64,000 nt of DNA, from positions 186,001 to 250,000 of the forward strand of contig QKHS01000012.1 of NCBI GenBank assembly GCA_003249955.1. Direction: 5' to 3'. Made by a program: the position numbers and the translations under genes. This stretch comes from Bacteroidales bacterium. Its GTDB lineage: Bacteria; Bacteroidota; Bacteroidia; Bacteroidales; ML635J-15. Below the pieces are notes generated by a model. That model had not been told where the DNA came from and did no database searches. It worked only from the letters and a program-made list of their open reading frames with translations. Positions 46,680 through 55,643 of the stretch are shown here, piece after piece. How positions within the stretch are numbered: the first letter of the stretch is position 1; each line of letters starts with the position of its first letter.

Positions 46680-47707
46680 TTTCTTAAATTTAATATAAAA
46701 CTAATTGTGTCTGCATTATCTGCATATTCATTTAACCCGGGTTTTTGTGATTTCCCGAATGCTAATTTATCTGAAAATCCGGTACACTTTGTTATAATGC
46801 ACTGAATTTTTTCGGAATTTTCTGTTAAAATTTGTTCAACGACATCCAAATCGTTGTAATATTCGTAGTTAACAACTCCTACCGGTGCTGCAATATCTGA
46901 CTTCTCGACAAGAAATAAATTTCCGGGGTTAACATGTAAAATTTTATTCATTGCCAGAACTGCGTACTGATAGTCAAGATTGTTCGCAAATTTAAAATGA
47001 TCTTTCAAATGTATGTACTTCTGAAAAGCATTGCAAAGAGGGTTAAAGTCATAATTTTCCGGCACATAAATTTTTGAAACATTTCTGCATCCGAGTCCGA
47101 AGTAAACAAAAATATCATCGGCAAGAGCTTCAAGCTCTTCTTTTGTCTCTTTACCTGATAAAATTGCAACAGAATTTCTGTTCTTCCTTAAAATATTAGG
47201 GTATGAAGAAAAATAATATTCAAAGTATCTGTTAGTGTTATTACTTCCTGTTGCAATTATTGCATCAAAATTATCAACTCTGGATTCGCTTATTTTTATT
47301 TTAGATGCGTAACCCGGCGATTTGATTAAGATTCTGTCAATTATCCATTTTAATAATAAACTGTCTTTTGAAGAAAGCTTGATGTTAAGGTTTACGCCAC
47401 ATATAAATCCGCAAATAAGATCATGCAGTCCTACCATTGGAATGTTTCCGGCCATTATCAACCCCAGAGTCCTGTCCGAAAGACCATCAGGGATATTATA
47501 TTTGTCAGACCATTTATTTAAAATATCTGTTTTAAGATTTTTGCTACACTCTGTAAGTGCAAATCTTACGAACTCTTCGCTGAACCATGGATTTGAATTG
47601 TATATTCTTTCAAACCCGGGAAAATTATACAGTTCCGGTGTCTGACAAACTTCGGACATCTCCGAGCCAACAACTGATAGTGTTTCTATCCGCTCTTTCA
47701 GTGTCAT
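46676..47707 (-). CDS. LuxC-family acyl-CoA reductase
   Basis: The 343-residue protein contains GLIMAGNIPMVGLHDLICGFICG, KLSSKDSLLLKWIID, YFGLGCRNVSKIYVPENY and, near the C terminus, TKCTGFSDKLAFGKSQKPGLNEYAD. The cysteine in GLGCRNVSKI is the probable catalytic nucleophile of an acyl-CoA reductase/aldehyde-dehydrogenase-like fold. LuxC relatives in Bacteroidota are annotated as acyl-CoA reductases; the physiological acyl substrate is unknown. It is in a tight operon with miaA and the TnpR-like gene. Confidence 0.82.
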   Translation of the reverse strand: MTLKERIETLSVVGSEMSEVCQTPELYNFPGFERIYNSNPWFSEEFVRFALTECSKNLKTDILNKWSDKYNIPDGLSDRTLGLIMAGNIPMVGLHDLICGFICGVNLNIKLSSKDSLLLKWIIDRILIKSPGYASKIKISESRVDNFDAIIATGSNNTNRYFEYYFSSYPNILRKNRNSVAILSGKETKEELEALADDIFVYFGLGCRNVSKIYVPENYDFNPLCNAFQKYIHLKDHFKFANNLDYQYAVLAMNKILHVNPGNLFLVEKSDIAAPVGVVNYEYYNDLDVVEQILTENSEKIQCIITKCTGFSDKLAFGKSQKPGLNEYADNADTISFILNLRK

Positions 47708-47709
47708 TA

Positions 47710-48396
47710 TTAATAACCTGTTTCGTTCCAGGCTTCGTTAATGGCCTGATTAACTTCATTAAAACCAGAACCATCCATAGCCATAACAACTATCATGTAA
47801 ATCAGGAAAATCACACCCAGTACCAAACCTATGATAGCACAAATTTGTCCTGCTTTTAAACTGTTAAAAGAAGAAATTGTGTACGATTCCGGGTTTTCGG
47901 CATAAGTCCTTTTTGCTTTCGGAACTAATGCCAAAGCTATAATTGCAAGTACAGGCGCAATTAATCCTCCGCAACAGCATATGCTTACAATTGACAATAT
48001 CCCTAAAGTCAGCACACCTGACGAATTAGGAACTTTTATCTGCATTCTTTGTTGGGTATATGAATAATTCTGATTCATTGTATTCATGTTTAAATTATTA
48101 TTGTGTTTTTGATTTTGTGATGTGTTTGAAGGGAAACCCGTATTTTCATCAGCAATTTTCTCCTGTTGTCTGGCAAATTCCAGATGAGATTCGTCAAAAC
48201 CTTTGCTTACAGGCGGAATTATTGTTGCGTTTTGCTCCTGACTTTCGGGCAGACTGCTTTTATTAATTGTGCTGTCTGTAGCAGGATTGTTGTCATTTTT
48301 TAATTCAGGTAATGGAGGAATACTGCTGATGTCCGGAATTGGCGGTATTTCGGGTTGGTCAGGAGTTTCCCTGTATTTATTTTCGTCGTTTTCCAT
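47710..48396 (-). CDS. CCC-motif / DUF4190-like membrane protein
   Basis: The 228-residue protein has a long disordered N-terminal half, rich in Pro, Asn, Ser and Gln (PEIPPIPDISSIPPLPEL), then two membrane helices around residues 130-155 (LGILSIVSICCCGGLIAPVLAIIALAL) and 180-207. The CCC motif in the first helix and the spacing match a family usually found beside DUF2752 genes, as here. Function is unknown. Confidence 0.8.
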   Translation of the reverse strand: MENDENKYRETPDQPEIPPIPDISSIPPLPELKNDNNPATDSTINKSSLPESQEQNATIIPPVSKGFDESHLEFARQQEKIADENTGFPSNTSQNQKHNNNLNMNTMNQNYSYTQQRMQIKVPNSSGVLTLGILSIVSICCCGGLIAPVLAIIALALVPKAKRTYAENPESYTISSFNSLKAGQICAIIGLVLGVIFLIYMIVVMAMDGSGFNEVNQAINEAWNETGY

Positions 48397-48404
48397 AATG
48401 TTTT

Positions 48405-48695
48405 TTATTGATTAAACAGTTTTATCAGATAGTTCAAAGATATAATAATTGCATTTAGGATAAAAATATATTTTAGAATTTTTGCTCCGTTTTTAAAATC
48501 ATAAATCAGGTGAAGTATCAAAATAATAAACATAATTATCAGAGGTATAAGTGCCGGATAGCTGATAATGCTTTCCCACAGATTACCTTTCAAAAGTTCA
48601 ATTACCGAGCGCTGCATTCCGCATCCGGGACAGTCATGACCTGTTAGCCGGTGAACCGGACAGGGTAACATATGTTTCTCAAGCCACTGAACCAT
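48405..48695 (-). CDS. DUF2752 small membrane protein
   Basis: The 96-residue protein contains CPVHRLTGHDCPGCGMQRSV, the DUF2752 signature with conserved cysteines, followed by two predicted membrane helices (about 42-62 and 72-92). The family is uncharacterised. Its gene is nine bases upstream of the CCC-motif gene, the usual pairing in Bacteroidota, suggesting the products work together. Confidence 0.85.
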   Translation of the reverse strand: MVQWLEKHMLPCPVHRLTGHDCPGCGMQRSVIELLKGNLWESIISYPALIPLIIMFIILILHLIYDFKNGAKILKYIFILNAIIISLNYLIKLFNQ

Positions 48696-48802
48696 GCGGC
48701 AAAGTTAAAAAAAATGCAAACAGCGGATAATATCAGTAAACAAAATATGAAATCAGGAGCATAGAATAAATTGTTTATTTTAATTTTGTTTAAGATTTAT
48801 TT

Positions 48803-48810
48803 TATTTTTG
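48803..48810 (+). promoter_or_regulatory. Promoter-like minus-7 box before aat
   Basis: TATTTTTG lies three bases before the chosen ATG at 48814; transcription would begin very close to or within the first codons, so it may be fortuitous. Confidence 0.25.
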
Positions 48811-48813
48811 TTT

Positions 48814-49476
48814 ATGCCGGTTTACGAACTTATAGACAATATTGTTTTCCCTGATGTGGAAGAAGCAGAGCCAAACGGATTGCTTGCCAAAGGCGGAGAT
48901 TTATCTGCTGAACGGGTGCTTTATGCCCTTACCCAAGGCATTTTCCCATGGTTCAGCGAAAGAGAACCCATTTATTGGTGGGCTCCCGACCCCAGATTTG
49001 TTTTGTTTCCTGAAAAGACAAAAATATCTAAGTCTCTTCGTCGCAGTTGCAGCAGATTTACATATAAAATTGATGAAGATTTTAAATCTGTGATTGAAAA
49101 TTGTGCAAAAGTTCCCAGGCACGGACAAAACGGGACATGGATTACAGATTCAATGATTTCGTGTTATAAAAAGTTAAATGAATATGGCTATGCAATATCG
49201 TTCGAAGCATATTCAGACGGAGTGTTGGCAGGAGGGCTTTATGGGGTTAATCTAGGCGGAATTTTTATAGGAGAATCAATGTTTCATTTTAAGACAGATG
49301 CCGGAAAGGCAGCGTTTTGTTTACTGGCAGAATATTGCATATATTATGATATCAAACTGATAGATTGCCAGTTTCACACAGACCTTTTGGAAAGTCTTGG
49401 AGGTGAATATATTTCCCGTAAAGAATATTCGGATTATTTAACTAAATTTGTAAAATCACCTTTCGTGGAAATATGA
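48814..49476 (+). CDS. aat: Leucyl/phenylalanyl-tRNA-protein transferase
   Basis: Aat adds Leu or Phe to N-terminal Arg/Lys of proteins for N-end-rule degradation. The 220-residue product has NGLLAKGGDLSAERVLYALTQGIFPW, then WWAPDPRFVLFP, HGQNGTWITDSM and GVNLGGIFIGESMFH, the conserved family blocks, with LIDCQFHTDLLESLGGEYI near the end. I use ATG 48814 (MPVYELIDN) instead of the TTG two codons upstream. It overlaps tilS by four bases (ATGA). Confidence 0.95.
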   Translation: MPVYELIDNIVFPDVEEAEPNGLLAKGGDLSAERVLYALTQGIFPWFSEREPIYWWAPDPRFVLFPEKTKISKSLRRSCSRFTYKIDEDFKSVIENCAKVPRHGQNGTWITDSMISCYKKLNEYGYAISFEAYSDGVLAGGLYGVNLGGIFIGESMFHFKTDAGKAAFCLLAEYCIYYDIKLIDCQFHTDLLESLGGEYISRKEYSDYLTKFVKSPFVEI

Positions 49477-50795
49477 TATCAAAAGTTTTTAAAAAAATTG
49501 ATGACGCCGGGATTAAAACAGGTACACGATTGTTGTGCGCCGTAAGCGGTGGCATTGATTCCAGTGTAATGCTACATGTGCTTAGTGATTTCGGATTTGA
49601 CTGTATTGTGGCACATTGTAATTTTAAATTAAGAGGAGCAGAGTCGGACGGAGATGAAGACTTTGTGCGGAAGCTTTCTGATAAGCTTGAGTTTAAGTTT
49701 CTTTGTGAGAGATTTGATACTCATTTGTATGCAGATCAAACCGGACTTTCAATTCAAATGGCTGCCAGAGAGTTACGTTATAACTGGTTTTATGAAATGG
49801 CACAAAAACATAATTGCAGTTATATTGCTCTGGCTCACAACTCAGACGATCAGGCCGAGACTGTTATTACAAATCTTGTTCGGGGAACCGGAATAAGAGG
49901 ACTAACAGGAATGAAATTTGTAAAAGATATGCTGTTTCGCCCGTTGCTGGAAATTTCACGTCATGAAATTGAAGATTTTGCTGAAGCAAATACAATAGAT
50001 TTCAGAACAGATTCTACAAATAAAACCGTGAAATATTCGCGTAATAAAATAAGACATCAGATTTTACCTCTGATGGAAGAAATAAACCAGTCATGTAAAA
50101 CGAATATTTTAAAATCTGTAAAGTATTTAAGCGATACAGAACTTATTCTTAAAGCATATGTCTCTGAAGCCGCTAATAAATGTATGCATTATGAGCGGAA
50201 TAAAACCGTAATTGACATTGCTCAGCTTCGAAAAACTGCTGCACCGGAGACGGTTTTGTTCGAAATTCTTGTTGCGGAAGGATTACCAAAAAGTCTTGCT
50301 GTAGAGTCTGTTGCTCTGCTTGATGCGCAAACCGGAAAGTCGTGTCGTTTTCTTAATGCAGAAGTACTTAAAGATCGGGACAGACTTATAATTGACAAGA
50401 ATATCCGCCCGGCTAACGAAGGAATAACAGAAATAGATGAAGACAATTTGTCATTATTTGATAAATATGGAATTACAGTCAGAATTATTAATAATGATGA
50501 AACATTTAAAATAGTTAAAGATAAGAACATTGCTTTTACTGATTTCGACAAACTTAAATTCCCTCTTATTATAAGGCATTGGCAGGATGGAGATAAGTTT
50601 AAACCTTTCGGAATGAAAAATTTCAGAAAACTGTCAGATTTTTTTATTGATGAAAAGCTCAGTATGTTTGACAAAAACGATGTTCTTATTCTGGAATCGG
50701 CAGGAGATATTGTATGGTTGGTTGGATTACGTGCTGATAACAGGTTCAGGATAGATGAAAACACCAAACGTATATTGGTATTGGAGAAAGGCTGA
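49473..50795 (+). CDS. tilS: tRNA(Ile)-lysidine synthase
   Basis: TilS converts C34 of tRNA-Ile(CAU) to lysidine. The 440-residue protein has the PP-loop SGGIDSSVML, then VAHCNFKLRGAESDGDEDFV, the specificity helices with LAHNSDDQAETVITNLVRGTG and RPLLEISRHEIE, and a C-terminal TilS domain RHWQDGDKFKPFGMKNFRKL. All expected elements are intact. The first codon overlaps the aat stop. Confidence 0.95.
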   Translation: MISKVFKKIDDAGIKTGTRLLCAVSGGIDSSVMLHVLSDFGFDCIVAHCNFKLRGAESDGDEDFVRKLSDKLEFKFLCERFDTHLYADQTGLSIQMAARELRYNWFYEMAQKHNCSYIALAHNSDDQAETVITNLVRGTGIRGLTGMKFVKDMLFRPLLEISRHEIEDFAEANTIDFRTDSTNKTVKYSRNKIRHQILPLMEEINQSCKTNILKSVKYLSDTELILKAYVSEAANKCMHYERNKTVIDIAQLRKTAAPETVLFEILVAEGLPKSLAVESVALLDAQTGKSCRFLNAEVLKDRDRLIIDKNIRPANEGITEIDEDNLSLFDKYGITVRIINNDETFKIVKDKNIAFTDFDKLKFPLIIRHWQDGDKFKPFGMKNFRKLSDFFIDEKLSMFDKNDVLILESAGDIVWLVGLRADNRFRIDENTKRILVLEKG

Positions 50796-50802
50796 GATAA
50801 AA

Positions 50803-50830
50803 ATAAAAAATCCGGAGAGGCCTCCGGATT
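50803..50830 (-). terminator. Terminator of the HMA-protein gene
   Basis: AATCCGGAG (50809-50817) pairs with CTCCGGATT (50822-50830). On the minus strand it is followed by TTTTTTATTTTT. It may also stop tilS readthrough. Confidence 0.7.
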
Positions 50831-50853
50831 CTCCAATCTCTAAATAACAATGC

Positions 50854-51213
50854 TCACTTCTCACTTTGTTCGCCATGTTCTTTTTCGCCATGGCTACAAG
50901 CTTTATTAATTTCTTTGTTTTTATCTGAAAATTCAGTGTAATAGCCTATTTTTTCTATTTCGGCAATAATACCTTCTTTACTAATTATAGCAGGATCATA
51001 CTTAAAATCTATAACTTTTGTTTCAAGGTTTACAACAAACGATTCTATTCCTTTAACTTCAGCAAGTTTTGTTTCCAGCAGTTGTTTTCCATTGGCACAA
51101 TGAAACCCCACAGTTACTTTAAACTCAGCAGTTTCGGCATCCTGTGCGAATGTAGTTGCGGAAAATAAAAATACGGAAACAAGTAAAAGGAATAGTCTGA
51201 GTAATTTAGTCAT
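50854..51213 (-). CDS. Exported heavy-metal-associated (HMA) domain protein
   Basis: I start at ATG 51213 (119 residues); the upstream TTG would add 11 unlikely residues. A signal peptide ends near TTFAQ. The HMA ferredoxin-like fold follows: EFKVTVGFHCANGKQLLETKL, VEGIESFVVNLETKVIDFKYD and IAEIEKIGYYTEF. The metal loop has a single cysteine (FHCANGK) instead of CxxC, so classical two-thiol copper binding is unlikely. The His/Glu-rich tail CSHGEKEHGE could add ligands. Confidence 0.8.
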   Translation of the reverse strand: MTKLLRLFLLLVSVFLFSATTFAQDAETAEFKVTVGFHCANGKQLLETKLAEVKGIESFVVNLETKVIDFKYDPAIISKEGIIAEIEKIGYYTEFSDKNKEINKACSHGEKEHGEQSEK

Positions 51214-51376
51214 AGTCTTAGTTTGCAAAAAATGTTTCAATAGCAAATATAAACTATATTTTTCTTATTCACAATAGTCAGAGGAAAAAAATATCAGAAA
51301 ATTACACGGTTTTTTCAATATTTTATTAACACAATTTTGAACAATCAGATGAGAAAAGCAGATATTGGCTAAAACA

Positions 51377-51652
51377 TTATATCTTATCTCTCTTTTTAAA
51401 GACAGGCCATTTTTCGGGAACAGGATCATGTCCGTGAGTTCCCCATGGATTACAACGCAAAATTCTCCATGTGCCGAGAATAAGTCCTTTTATCGGTCCA
51501 TGCTTTTTAAAGGCTTCTATTGTGTAATTTGAGCATGTAGGGTAGTGGCGGCATGTTGGCGGGAATAAAGGAGATATTACCCATTGATATATTTTTACCA
51601 ATAGGATAAAAGGAGAGGACAATATTGTTTTTATTACTTCGCCGGTTTTCAT
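51377..51652 (-). CDS. yidD: Membrane protein insertion efficiency factor YidD
   Basis: The 91-residue protein has the full YidD pattern: an N-terminal amphipathic helix, [20 protein letters not shown] with conserved cysteines, [20 protein letters not shown] and DPVP. YidD helps YidC-dependent membrane insertion. The usual rnpA/yidC neighbours are absent here. Confidence 0.95.
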   Translation of the reverse strand: MKTGEVIKTILSSPFILLVKIYQWVISPLFPPTCRHYPTCSNYTIEAFKKHGPIKGLILGTWRILRCNPWGTHGHDPVPEKWPVFKKRDKI

Positions 51653-51709
51653 GTGGCAAAATTACACTAAACAATTTACATAAGCACTTAGAATAATTAC
51701 AATTTTTTT

Positions 51710-51717
51710 TACATTTG
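51710..51717 (+). promoter_or_regulatory. Promoter-like minus-7 box before the pseudokinase gene
   Basis: TACATTTG matches TAnnTTTG and leaves a 29-base leader. No convincing upstream TTTG was found. Confidence 0.45.
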
Positions 51718-51746
51718 TACTAATCATTCAAATTCGGAAACAAACC

Positions 51747-53054
51747 ATGGGAATAGTTATCAGAGGTTATGATTTAAAAGAGAAAGTATTTTCAAACAGC
51801 TTGTTTAATGTTTACTCAGCATCTCATTCTGTTTTAACAGATCAGACTTTACGGATAACATTGCTGAATTCTGAAATTTTAGAAAAATCTGAAGTGAGGT
51901 CAGAGTTTAATTCATCAGCATTCCGGTTAAGTTTTGCAGAACATCCGTATATAATCAAGAATAATGATATAGTAGAGGAAAACGGGTTTTATGCAATTTT
52001 ATCTGAAAACATTGAACTTGGTTTATTCTCTCATACAATTTCAATGTCTCAGTTTGAAGACAAAAGAATTATGTTTGAGAAAATACTCGAATCTTTGATT
52101 TATCTGAATGACAGAAAAATATTTCATGCTTCGTTAACACCTGACAATATATATGTTGACCAGGAAGGGAATCCGCGTATTGCAAATTATGGACTTGCAG
52201 AAATATTTTTAAAAGTACGTGAGCCCGAACTTCGGGAACTTGTACTTAAGAATTTTAATTATTCAGCACCTGAATTATCTGCATCTCAGCCTTTTGCGGG
52301 AGAAAAGGCCGAAGTGTTTTCGTGCGGAATGTTGATGAAATATATCTTTTCTGACAAAGTCTCTGATAAAATTACTGCCGGAATACAGTATATTATACGC
52401 AAAAGCACAAACTCCGATCCCTTGAACAGACACAGGAATGTTAAGGAATTACTTACAGACTTCAAAAATTGTGAGAATCTGGCTGTTAAAGAAGATATTC
52501 CGGTTCAGGAGCCAAAACGGATTGACAAAACTGAAGAGCCCGGCCCTGCTAAAAGACCTGTTTTTGAAATTCCGGTCGGGAAAGAAAACCAGAATAAACA
52601 GGCTTCCGCACAAGCCCATGCAACATATACAGAATTTAAAGCAAAGGCGGAAGCACACTATAATAAATCTTCTGAGAAAAATCCTGCTCAGAAACCTTAT
52701 GTTAATGGAAATAATCAGGGACAACAGGCTGATTATAATAAAACACGTGAGGCAATAAGACAAAATGCTGCCATGAATGCAAATAACCCGGATGTAATTA
52801 TCAAAACCGGAGATGTTTTGGTTTTTGGTGTTTTGTCTATTTTCTTCGGATTTATTTTGTCTGTGGGAGGCTTTATACTTGCTATAATAGGCTTTTCACG
52901 TGCTGCAAAGAACAAAAAAAAGGTCGCCTCAATGAGAAGGAATTTTGTTCAGAGCGAATCCAACACTCAAAGTATCGGAATTGTACTGTGTATAATCGGA
53001 ATAATAATTTCAGGAATAAGAATGCTGATATTTTTAGCTTCAATGTTTAATTAG
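51747..53054 (+). CDS. Pseudokinase-like protein with C-terminal membrane domain
   Basis: Residues 1-255 have the outline of a Ser/Thr kinase domain. The catalytic loop reads HASLTPDNIYV (127-137), where the usual HRD aspartate is replaced by Ser129, and the DFG motif is ANYG (146-149), with Asp replaced by Asn. The APE-like segment SAPEL (173-177) and the C-lobe helices persist. No Gly-rich loop is visible. It is therefore likely a pseudokinase acting as a binding or scaffold module. A Pro/Lys/Gln-rich linker (about 255-345) leads to two membrane helices (350-380 and 405-433) resembling DUF4190. It is separated by 26 bases from the convergent unknown gene 53081-54241. Confidence 0.72.
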   Translation: MGIVIRGYDLKEKVFSNSLFNVYSASHSVLTDQTLRITLLNSEILEKSEVRSEFNSSAFRLSFAEHPYIIKNNDIVEENGFYAILSENIELGLFSHTISMSQFEDKRIMFEKILESLIYLNDRKIFHASLTPDNIYVDQEGNPRIANYGLAEIFLKVREPELRELVLKNFNYSAPELSASQPFAGEKAEVFSCGMLMKYIFSDKVSDKITAGIQYIIRKSTNSDPLNRHRNVKELLTDFKNCENLAVKEDIPVQEPKRIDKTEEPGPAKRPVFEIPVGKENQNKQASAQAHATYTEFKAKAEAHYNKSSEKNPAQKPYVNGNNQGQQADYNKTREAIRQNAAMNANNPDVIIKTGDVLVFGVLSIFFGFILSVGGFILAIIGFSRAAKNKKKVASMRRNFVQSESNTQSIGIVLCIIGIIISGIRMLIFLASMFN

Positions 53055-53080
53055 GATTTTTTGAAAATAATTTAATAAGT

Positions 53081-54241
53081 TTATCCTGTGCTTGCCCGCA
53101 ATTTACTCGAAACAATTACATTTTGCAAAGGTTTGAAATGTTTTCTGGATTGTGGGAATTTAGTATAATCGGAGTCCAGAATTTCATTTACAGTTTCGCT
53201 GTATTTTTTTAGGTATAATGTTAAAGCCGCAGAAGTTACAGCAGGCTCCATGTAAACAGCGACATTATTGCCTATAGGTTTTTCTTTGTTGGCAAGTGCC
53301 CTCTTTACAGCATTTTCAAGTTTATTGAGGAATATTTCGGTGCGCATAGTTTCATCGGCATTAACCTGTTTTCGCTTGCTTATACTTTCTGTCCCCTGTG
53401 TGTTGAGATCCGAGTCTATAAATTCGAGATATTCTTCTTCAATTGTAATTAGCTGGCCGGAAGTGTCAGAATTAAGATTGTAAGCATAAACTGCGGCGTT
53501 TTCGACAATAACCTGAAGCCTTGGCAAATCGGAACTGAAATGTTTTAAAGATTCTATACACTCGTCGGTAAAAACAAAACTTTTACCATAACGGACAGAA
53601 AGGCCTGAAATAAAGTTCTGAGCCAAAACCACAGTGTTTTTGTGATGCTCATCGGATAATTGTTTGAGTTTTTCTTTATATACTTTTACGGAGTCAATTG
53701 CACTTTTTGTTTTTTGTGTGAAAGCTCTGAATGCTTTTAAATCTTCCTGAGCCTGATTTAAAACTGATACTCCGGATTTGTAAAGGATGTTGGCAATCAA
53801 TGTTTTATTGTCAGTGTTTAATGAAATTCTTCCGGCTTCGATACCGAAAATGCCTAAATCCGGCCTGAAAACTATGAAAACCACATCATTTTCTTTATCA
53901 TACATAGAAGCAAAACGCATACTGAGAACCAGATGATCGTCTTCGTTGCTGATGCTGAACTGAATACTTTTCTGTCCTGAAGAAGTGGCTGCTTTTAATT
54001 TTTCAGGATTAAGTTCCCAGTTATAAGGATTTTTCTTTGCTTTTCTAATGTCGATTGCTGTACCTATATCTTCATCATCAAGAATTTCTTTTACCGATAA
54101 ATCAGAATTTTTGTAGTCTGCCCTGTATAGCCTTGTCCCTTCGGTTGCAAAATATACATACATATTCGCCCCTGACGGTATCAGAGAGGACAGATGTTTT
54201 ATTAAAACAATCCCCGGCTCTTTGGAGAACGAAAATTCCAA
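53081..54241 (-). CDS. Hypothetical protein, 386 residues, near FtsA-like gene
   Basis: The first possible start is TTG 54241 (an in-frame stop lies two codons upstream); an ATG at 54163 would remove 26 residues. I do not recognise a family. The N-terminal third is beta-rich, the middle (about 165-200) is a predicted coiled coil (SAIDSVKVYKEKLKQLSDEHH), and GKSFVFTDECIESLKHFSSDLPRLQVIVENAA recalls, weakly, the helical lid of NtrC-type AAA+ proteins. No membrane helix or signal is present. It is divergent from the FtsA/PilM-like gene across a 220-base AT-rich region with palindromes, and convergent with the pseudokinase gene, suggesting a common process. Confidence 0.6.
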   Translation of the reverse strand: MEFSFSKEPGIVLIKHLSSLIPSGANMYVYFATEGTRLYRADYKNSDLSVKEILDDEDIGTAIDIRKAKKNPYNWELNPEKLKAATSSGQKSIQFSISNEDDHLVLSMRFASMYDKENDVVFIVFRPDLGIFGIEAGRISLNTDNKTLIANILYKSGVSVLNQAQEDLKAFRAFTQKTKSAIDSVKVYKEKLKQLSDEHHKNTVVLAQNFISGLSVRYGKSFVFTDECIESLKHFSSDLPRLQVIVENAAVYAYNLNSDTSGQLITIEEEYLEFIDSDLNTQGTESISKRKQVNADETMRTEIFLNKLENAVKRALANKEKPIGNNVAVYMEPAVTSAALTLYLKKYSETVNEILDSDYTKFPQSRKHFKPLQNVIVSSKLRASTG

Positions 54242-54283
54242 ATTTTATTAAGTTTATTTCTACACAAAATTAAGCTATTTAAT

Positions 54284-54355
54284 TTAATTAAGCAAATTAA
54301 AATTTAATTAAACTGCTTGCTTAATTAATCTTTTTAAACAGGTATTAAGCTTAAT
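54284..54355. promoter_or_regulatory. Candidate operator: 12-bp perfect inverted repeat and nearby palindrome
   Basis: TTAATTAAGCAA (54284-54295) is exactly repeated inverted as TTGCTTAATTAA (54317-54328), with a 21-base spacer. A separate 12-bp palindrome ATTAAGCTTAAT lies at 54344-54355. They occupy the divergent promoter region between the genes at 53081 and 54462 (gap 54242-54461), which is otherwise AT-rich and gene-free. Confidence 0.5.
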
Positions 54356-54461
54356 TTAATCAATATTCCTTGCTAACAAACGAAATTTGTATCAGATTTT
54401 TTTCCGTTTTACTAATTATTAAATTAAAATTTATTAAGTCAATACTAAAAATACTATAGCT

Positions 54462-55643
54462 ATGAAAAATGAAACTTTTGTGTTTATTTCATCCGACTCG
54501 GTTAAAATTTATTCGGAAAATATTAAAAAAGAGATATGTTTTGAAGATAAGGGTGTAAGAAATGTAAGTCCCTTAATTATGTCTGTAATAATCAGGGAAG
54601 CTCTTGACGAGTATGCACTACCTGATAATAATATTGTTTTGGTACCCGGACCGGAATATGTTGTTTGTTCCGAAAAAATCACATCTCATGTTAAGAAAAG
54701 CAATGATCAGGAGACTTTTGTGAAAGATATGGAGATACGTGTGCCGGAAGTTTATTGCGATATGACCAGTTTTATAATGAGTCAGAAAACCCGATTTGTT
54801 TGTAATGGAAAGACTGTTCGAAATTTTGAGGCAGTTCCTTTATTGCAGAAATATTTTGCAAACCGTCAGATTACCGAATTTGAAGCCGGTTATTTGACCG
54901 AACTTCTTGCAAATCTTTACAAAAACGACATTGCTGTGAAAAACATTATGCCTTCGGACAGTCTTATGCCGGTTTCGGAGACAAAACAGGCATATTGTGA
55001 CAGACAGATTTTACTGAGTTTTGGCAGGGATAAAACATTCGCTTCTGTCAGTGAGGGAGGAGTAATTGTTAAAAGTATCAGCTATGCCTCCGGAATGCAT
55101 AAGGTTGCAGAAGATGTAAGCAATAACTTTAATATTTCTGTTAATACTGCCGTTAAAATGATTGATCTTTATGGCTTCGTATTTTTGCCGAAAGAATATC
55201 TTAACTATGTAATTGATGTACCGGTTTATGGAAATGTTTATCAGAATATAGGCCTGGCAGACCTTACATACTGCATAAGAGAGTCGTTGAAGGAAATGTT
55301 TAACGGGATTTTATCAAACCTTTCAGCGAAAATGCGTGATTACGATATTAATTCGGAATTTGTTTGTGAAACCTCAGTTAGCATTAACGGGATGGGGGAT
55401 CTGTTAAAATTAATACTTAACAGGGATGTTGAATTCATATCCTGTGAAGATTTTGAGTACAGGAATATGATAAATATTTATCATGAATTTGTTAAGTATG
55501 ATTTTGAATTAAAAAAACAAACAGAGACCCCGAAAGTACAGGTTCAGCCTGAAGTTACAGAACAACAACCTGCGCTTATGGACAAACTGGCAAATTTATT
55601 TAATTCCAGAATTAAACCGTTTCTTTTAGAACCTGACGCTTAG
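54462..55643 (+). CDS. Divergent FtsA/PilM-like actin-fold protein
   Basis: The 393-residue protein has no signal peptide. The segment LLSFGRDKTFASVSEGGVIV, then YASGMHKVAEDVSNNFNISV and AVKMIDLYGFV (about residues 184-240), lines up with FtsA and PilM around the phosphate-2 region, GGNHITNDIA and the AExIKxxYG helix. An N-terminal SSDSVKIY and a later VSINGMGDLLKLI also fit the fold's phosphate and adenosine loops, but the glycines of a canonical ATP site are largely absent. ATP binding is therefore uncertain. It may be a structural membrane-linked assembly factor. The stop overlaps the convergent response-regulator gene by four bases. Confidence 0.6.
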   Translation: MKNETFVFISSDSVKIYSENIKKEICFEDKGVRNVSPLIMSVIIREALDEYALPDNNIVLVPGPEYVVCSEKITSHVKKSNDQETFVKDMEIRVPEVYCDMTSFIMSQKTRFVCNGKTVRNFEAVPLLQKYFANRQITEFEAGYLTELLANLYKNDIAVKNIMPSDSLMPVSETKQAYCDRQILLSFGRDKTFASVSEGGVIVKSISYASGMHKVAEDVSNNFNISVNTAVKMIDLYGFVFLPKEYLNYVIDVPVYGNVYQNIGLADLTYCIRESLKEMFNGILSNLSAKMRDYDINSEFVCETSVSINGMGDLLKLILNRDVEFISCEDFEYRNMINIYHEFVKYDFELKKQTETPKVQVQPEVTEQQPALMDKLANLFNSRIKPFLLEPDA

